A stretch of 64,000 nt of DNA from Nitzschia sp. DOCU1 (Eukaryota; Bacillariophyta; Bacillariophyceae; Bacillariales; Bacillariaceae): the NCBI GenBank assembly GCA_951394045.1, contig OX595988.1, forward strand, positions 2,495,352 to 2,559,351. The letters run 5' to 3'. The position numbers and the translations under genes are program-made. Positions 58,950-64,000 of this stretch are shown piece after piece. Within the stretch, counting starts at the first letter, position 1, and the number at the start of each line of letters is the position of its first letter. The notes beneath the pieces were generated by a model. The model made no database searches. It was not told the DNA's origin and saw nothing but the letters and a program-made list of their open reading frames with translations.

Positions 58950-60138
58950 TTTAGATAGTCTTTCTGAAGTGATTTAGAAGCAAGAAGCCCGAGAGATCGA
59001 GCAACCTTCATGAAAGATGAGGGAGGAGCTGGTGGAAGCGACAAAATTGGAAAAAGCTTTTTTACCAGCACAGCAAGTCGAGAATTTCGACTACTTCGAC
59101 CCTGCTTTGAGCACCGTCATCGCATTTTAGGGTATGATTATCAGCGTCGTTCGGGCAACGCATAAATGCTGGACCTCGGTTCCGCACGCAGCATCTAGTA
59201 CGAGGTTCAACCTAGTTCTCATTGATGGGAGAGTTTCGGGACGACAATGAAGAGGAAGAACTCAAGGTGGTGCGAAGCGCACTTCTACGTCCTCGTCGTC
59301 CCTTGTTGGTGGTTCCATCTACTTACTGGTACTCTAGTAGTAGCAAGCTGTTAATAGGAAAAAGAGCTGAGACCCCCGGCAGTCGTCTCTTATGGGACCG
59401 AAACATCATTTTCCACGCCCCATAATCATCGGCCACCACCCTAGGGTTTATGTGGATAGGTTACACCGGTATGGGGAAGTAGCGATGCGGGACAAAGCCT
59501 TGGACATAGCCGAGTGTCCCGATGACGCGGTTTGGGGTGATGACCCCAAATCTCCCTTTCTTTGATGACTTCTGAGAGGCGCAGAATACGCCAGTCAGTA
59601 TAACCTACACACATCGGTGTTGGTAGGCCCGGGCCACCACTGTCAAGGAAGAGGAGGCGTGCCAAGCCGTTGTAATTTCATAAGAAAAATGTATCATGGT
59701 TTCTGCTGAAAGCAATTTCTACAGATTGTCGACTTCATACCTGTAATATACGCCCACCAAATAACCCCGTCCGGTTCTTCTTGCAAGAGCATTATAGAGG
59801 CAACGAAAAAAGCCATTGGACACAACGATTCTTCGTCTAGAGCCGTTGGATCCGCATAAGCAACGCCCGTATTAGTTGATGTTGCGTCGTAAAGGTCGTC
59901 TGCCTTCTAGTCGAAAGTCAGAAGAACGCTCGACTCGAACTTTGTGCAGACTGCAACCACCTTAGTCATTGCATGAATCGCCAGCTTCGCTTTGATAGCA
60001 AAAAAACGTGCCCCACACACTCAACCACCCCCGAAAACAACCGGCAACGCTGATTGACTTGATTGTCCCTTTCAATTCAAGTCAACTAAAAAATTCTGGT
60101 CTCAACCGTCCGTAGCATTGCTGCATTCGCCCCCCTTC
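58950..60138. other. Intergenic between the two GT25-like genes
   Basis: 1,189 bp. Only short frames of poor quality (for example 59222-59425 plus and 59441-59665 minus) were seen; no repeats connecting the flanking paralogues were noticed. Confidence 0.4.
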
Positions 60139-61340
60139 TTAAGGATTGTCGATCTTCACAATATCAGATTGCTCTAATAACGGGATATGAAACTCTCCAA
60201 CGCCCACCTAGTGTGGGTAGAGGCAAGGAAGTCAGGTCGACCTGTGTCAGTTTTACAGAAGAGTATGGCGGCAGCTGCTGTAATATTGTAACATACCTGT
60301 ATGCAATATGTCGTTATCGAGGGATGTCGAAGTTGACAGTCAATGTCATCGTGAGGTTGAGACCCCCAAAGTCTTCGGAGCTTCTTCAGTGACTCCCCTC
60401 CCCTCCACATGGCGATGTGATTGCCTCCACAGTGCCAACACTTCACAATCTTTCGGCGCTCACAGGCCTCCAGCGGCCAAGTGCTGACTTTATAGGAATA
60501 TTGTGTCATCCGCGTGAAGCCTGGCAAGGGATCATCCCAGCAGTCCCACCTCAAAATATCCCACTCTGGGGGGACCAAGCGCGTCGACTCCAAAAGCTTA
60601 TCCATATCGCGAATTACAATGTCGTCTTCAAGAACTAAAGTTATGCCAGTTGTGTTCAAATTGTCCATGATGTGTAGATTGGATCTGGCAACGCCCGAGA
60701 TACCGATGCATGGGGTGCCATTCTTGTCTGCAACGCAGATACCGGGTTCTCCCCTCAATGCTGACACGCGTTGATAAGGAATAGGCTGTTTGGAAAGCCA
60801 GGACTCCATGATATCGCGCTTTAGGGGACGCTGGTCCAGGTTGATATAGTAAATTCGATCAATGGATTTCACGCGGAATTGCCCGTGTTCAAACGGAAGA
60901 CGATTTTTCTTGACATCCTTCGGCTTGACAATTCTCAAATTGCTGCATATTGCTTTTACCGTTGAATTCTGCCCGGGCTTCGCTGGAAGAAAGTCATAAT
61001 AAATTTCCTCACCGCAGAACGATTCGTTTCCCGGTACTTTGGGCAAAATGATTGCGTTGTCTGCTGGTCGGCCGAATGATTCGAGTCTTTGGTTGCTGCT
61101 AGTGTTCACTTCAATGTCGCTCTGTTTCATCAGGAAGGACGCCCTTCTTGATTCAGTAGCCGTGTCAAGCAGCGTTGTGGGCGGCGAGTCCGAGGAGTTC
61201 ACATCCAAACCCCAGTGTGAGCTCACTGTCAAGCTCCGAGCCACCAAAGACCCCACGGAAACGATGATAAAAATGACACGCAACTTTCTTCCTGATAGGC
61301 ATCTATTGCGCCCTTTCCCCTCCATCGGAGATCCTGCCAT
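60139..61340 (-). CDS. GT25-like glycosyltransferase, copy 2, with a 3' intron
   Basis: Two exons, 61340-60297 and 60207-60139, with an 89-bp intron (ATACAG|GTATGT ... CACTAG|GTGGGC), give 370 residues. The 69-nt last exon encodes VGVGEFHIPLLEQSDIVKIDNP, matching the IGVGEFHKPLSEATDI end of copy 1, which confirms the splice. The start at 61340 gives a type II anchor (LRVIFIIVSVGSLVARSL). Catalytic motifs: IDRIYYINLDQRPLKRDIMESWL, IPYQRVSALRG, LVLEDDIVI, EWDILRWDCWDD, CWHCGGNHIAMWRGG. It is clearly a tandem paralogue of copy 1 but diverged (roughly half identical in the catalytic domain by eye). Confidence 0.85.
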
Positions 61341-61918
61341 ACCGAAGGTGCCTTTCGCGTCCCTGACGTTGACGAACGAGGTTACACCAGCCAAAAGGTT
61401 GTTGCCCCCTGCGTTTCCTCGGGTGACGAACCTCTCTCCAGGGAAGGGTGGGTTGCCACTACTAGCAGAAAGTTGACCTTGCCCTGTACCGGCAGGCTGA
61501 TGATCCTCCAGGGAGAGACGACAAGGAAAACAAACGAGGTCAGAAAAGGTGTTCTTGTTGTCCTTTGGTTGATTTTAACTTCCGCCGCTCCTTTATTTTG
61601 TGCGTGTGATGGTGGTGCTAATTTTTGTTAATAAGCCCTTTCGAGAGGAGCGAATGTTCGCATGGTGGTGTCAATGGTGCGGGGAGAGTCATACTAAGGA
61701 CCAGGGTGTTACAGATGCATATGGTATCGTACAAGGTAGGAACGAAGTCCGGCAAGGTAGAAAGCGGAGCGACAACAACTACGAAACTGATGCCAGACAG
61801 ATGATACTACCTCTAGCTAGAGTAGCTAATAAGCAAGAAAGCGAAGAGTGGCTCTCCAAGTCAGTAGAATATTTCCATCGATACAAAGCTGTGTTTGTGA
61901 ATCCAAAAAGAGTCGCTG
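61341..61918. other. Intergenic
   Basis: 578 bp, the promoter side of GT25 copy 2 and the 3' flank of the sulfotransferase-like gene. Nothing recognised. Confidence 0.45.
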
Positions 61919-63247
61919 TCAACCTGCGTGCCCAGACTTGTTGGGTGAAGGCACCAGCGAAGAAGCTATTGTGCGGATCTCATAATACCGTGCTGAAAGA
62001 CCATGAGACTCTAGAATCGGCAAATATTTCAATTCTTCCCCCCATTTTTCCAACACTGGATCACAGAGCACTCGACGGTCAAGCTTGGATTCCAACCAGA
62101 CAATCTCATTGAGGAACTGCATCAGAGCAGTCTGATACAAGGCAATGTCGATTTCCGAAACAATATCCATCTTGCGTAGTATTGCTGGGGGGAGATCCAA
62201 GAGAGATGGTCGCTTTCCTTGGCTTGAATGAATCATTTTGACATCCAATTTGGAATGGGTACCCTCAGCACCTAGCGGCACGTCGCAGTGACAAGTTTTG
62301 TCCAAATATTCAGACACAATTTTAGATACACTAGCACCCACACCCGTGGTATCCAGCCTATAATACAGGAGACATTTGGATTCGTGGAAAAATGCCGTCA
62401 ACGCCACCCAGTCAAAGGACCAGTAACTGTCCTCGACTTGGCCCAAGTCTGGTTGAATCTCCCAGTGGTATGGCCGCTGCGGTTGAAACTGTGTACTTAT
62501 GAGGTAGCGCGCTTGGAAATTTTGAGGATGATAGCATGACAAGGGACGATTTTTTTCGTCTGCGTCGACCGATAGGCGTTCTTTCGAATCGTCGAGGAAT
62601 GCGTCTAGCCACAATTCGAAATCCAAAAGATCATTCTTCTCGTGTTCGTGTTTTCGTGGAAAATTTTTGTCGTTTTTTGTTGTTTCGTGTCCCCACTTGG
62701 AGTAGTAACAATGGCTAAACATGGACCAAATTTGATGTCGAGGGCTTCGGAGTGTCACGAGACGATGATATGGCCGGTACTCTTTCAATAGGTCATCTTG
62801 CAGTCGGGCACCATGCTCGGCTCCGGATTCGGCATATGGATACAGTCCCGTCTTCTTGAATAGCTTGACTGCTCTCCCATAGAAGCCAGGAAGGCCATTT
62901 CGGATTTGTTTTAGTTTTTTCAACTCTTGGATCCAGGATACGCCCGCATTCTTGGAGATGTGAACATAACTAAATCGTCCTTTGGCCAGGGGCATGGTCT
63001 TGCATCGAATATGTGTTGTTGTTACTGTTGTGGTGTTCCGGCAAAAGTCCCATGTTGGAGCCGATGTCTTCTCGACTGCTTGTTCGCTTGGAATGGCCAA
63101 CAAGAACTCGTCCTCCTCAAGAAAAGAACGAGTTGAATAATGAAGCTTTCCAAGATTTTGCAGGTCCGCTACGAGCACCGCCAAGATTCCCAGAACGACG
63201 ATAGAATACGGCGACTTTCGGAATTTTCTCCAGAAAGTCAATGCCAT
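61919..63247 (-). CDS. Sulfotransferase-like type II membrane protein
   Basis: 442 residues, intronless. A basic cytosolic end (MALTFWRKFRKSPYS) precedes one membrane anchor (IVVLGILAVLVADL, residues 16-29). The 5'-phosphosulfate loop is FSYVHISKNAGVSWI (compare HIPKTAGTS in Golgi sulfotransferases), and the 3'-phosphate motif is LVTLRSPRHQIWSMFSHCYY. These bind PAPS, and such enzymes sulfate sugars or Tyr in the Golgi. The family usually has Thr after Gly where this has Val. The neighbours (GT25-like pair) suggest glycan work. The nearest gene to the right is divergent. Confidence 0.75.
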   Translation of the reverse strand: MALTFWRKFRKSPYSIVVLGILAVLVADLQNLGKLHYSTRSFLEEDEFLLAIPSEQAVEKTSAPTWDFCRNTTTVTTTHIRCKTMPLAKGRFSYVHISKNAGVSWIQELKKLKQIRNGLPGFYGRAVKLFKKTGLYPYAESGAEHGARLQDDLLKEYRPYHRLVTLRSPRHQIWSMFSHCYYSKWGHETTKNDKNFPRKHEHEKNDLLDFELWLDAFLDDSKERLSVDADEKNRPLSCYHPQNFQARYLISTQFQPQRPYHWEIQPDLGQVEDSYWSFDWVALTAFFHESKCLLYYRLDTTGVGASVSKIVSEYLDKTCHCDVPLGAEGTHSKLDVKMIHSSQGKRPSLLDLPPAILRKMDIVSEIDIALYQTALMQFLNEIVWLESKLDRRVLCDPVLEKWGEELKYLPILESHGLSARYYEIRTIASSLVPSPNKSGHAG

Positions 63248-63698
63248 TATACAATCATTGTTTTCTCTTTTATACAGAACTTATCTTCATCGTATAGGGA
63301 TACATTCGGTAAGGATGGGAAAAGGCGGTCTTTTCGTAATGGTCTTTTGGACGGCTGTTTTGTGAGGAGCAAAGGTCATTGATGTTGACTTGGAAGCAAT
63401 TTTGGCACACCATAGAGAGTGTGCCGACCCCGGCCGGTGCGCGCCAGCCGTCATTGCACTCGAAGATGTCGATCGACGATTTTTTCCACTGATCCACCGG
63501 CGGCGGCGGTACATTTTTCGTCGTCTCATCCCGCCCATCGATCATCGTCGACAATGACCCGCGAGACGAGACGTCGACGATACTATCTAGTAATGGTAAC
63601 TAGAAAGAAGGTCGCTACCAATCGTCTCGCATCATCTGGCACTATATCTTCCACACATTACCCTTGCCACTTTCGTATTTTGTCATGGCGCTGGTCTT
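63248..63698. other. Divergent promoter region
   Basis: 451 bp between the sulfotransferase-like gene and the right-edge gene. No element recognised. Confidence 0.4.
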
Positions 63699-64000
63699 AT
63701 GGCCAGGTCTGTCACTTACAAGAGGATTGTGCCCGCGCTATTTGTGGTACTGTTGGTTACTTTTGGGGTCTTGTCCAACTTGAATGGCGTTGGACAAGAG
63801 TATCTCCTGGTCTCTTCCTCGTCCTCGAGCACCACCCAGTCATTGTTGGATTCGACTACAACAGCAGCAGTCACAGTCTCTGATGCTCTGGAGAATCGCT
63901 TGATTTGTATCGAACGAATCCGAAAGAGACAATGGGAGACTTTGTCGCCATTCTTTGCAGAATGGAGGGGGGCTGGCGGAGTCTCTGAGAAGAATCCACT
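63699..64000 (+). CDS. Signal-anchored protein, 3' partial
   Basis: An open frame from the ATG at 63699 runs off the window. It starts MARSVTYKRIVPALFVVLLV, then TFGVLSNLNG, a typical signal anchor, followed by a Ser/Thr-rich stem and ALENRLICIERIRKRQWETLSPFFAEW. The layout fits another Golgi-type II membrane protein, in keeping with its neighbours. Too little is present to name a family. Confidence 0.6.
   Translation, partial: MARSVTYKRIVPALFVVLLVTFGVLSNLNGVGQEYLLVSSSSSSTTQSLLDSTTTAAVTVSDALENRLICIERIRKRQWETLSPFFAEWRGAGGVSEKNP

Noticed and set aside
59222..59665. Short frames on both strands between the GT25-like genes
   Set aside because: Low-quality composition and no motifs; treated as intergenic.
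60208..60296. Alternative C-terminus of GT25 copy 2 read through the intron
   Set aside because: The spliced end matches the paralogue (VGVGEFH), while the read-through end does not.
1..64000. tRNA, rRNA, CRISPR or bacterial-type operon structure
   Set aside because: No T-loop GGTTCRANNCC context with matching arms, no rRNA-like stretch and no regularly spaced short repeats were found by eye; introns and eukaryotic proteins exclude a prokaryotic source.

Overview
The window looks like nuclear DNA of a diatom, probably pennate; the genus cannot be fixed from sequence alone. The grounds are short GT-AG introns (about 58-126 bp), closely packed genes on both strands, several N-termini that resemble the diatom bipartite plastid presequence (hydrophobic signal, then a cleavage context before Phe), a gene with the diatom-expanded DUF6824 domain, and eukaryotic core proteins (RPB12, a DIS3-type exosome nuclease, a Mediator subunit). 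I saw no tRNA, rRNA, CRISPR array or intact transposon.

0-30 kb is a mixed housekeeping and regulatory region: a 2H phosphoesterase entering from the left edge; an iron/manganese superoxide dismutase with a signal anchor and a tail of about 1,300 residues; a small zinc-ribbon protein; dimethylarginine dimethylaminohydrolase divergent from a two-pore potassium channel; a MED4-like Mediator subunit; a ThiE-like thiamine phosphate synthase; a secreted protein made of two almost identical 216-residue halves; a Regnase-type NYN nuclease; a plastid-type NFACT-R protein; an ER J-domain protein; and RPB12 with a 23-nt last exon.

30-38 kb is recently rearranged. It holds three tandem genes for a membrane-anchored SAM methyltransferase. 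Two sit in a 2,096-bp direct duplication that is almost identical along its length, and its spacer carries a fragment of the neighbouring leucine-rich-repeat-like gene. A short element with 41-bp direct repeats lies beside it.

38-57 kb holds an unusual fusion of a UPF0029/IMPACT-like domain, an AlkB-like oxygenase and a membrane tail; a two-exon DUF4239 (bestrophin-like) protein; a Nei/Fpg-type DNA glycosylase with zinc finger and SAP domain whose reading frame is interrupted at a 34-bp tandem duplication; a five-exon DIS3-like exonuclease; a plastid-type protein with duplicated helical modules; a SENP8-like protease; and a three-exon DUF6824 gene.

57-64 kb holds two paralogous GT25-like glycosyltransferases (one with a 3' intron that the other lacks), a sulfotransferase-like type II membrane protein, and the start of another signal-anchored protein. 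With the three methyltransferases, this suggests much Golgi-type glycan modification, but no pathway is shown.

Exon joins were worked out by eye from splice sites, phase and protein continuity. Where a conventional ATG was available downstream of a longer open frame, it was used as the start.
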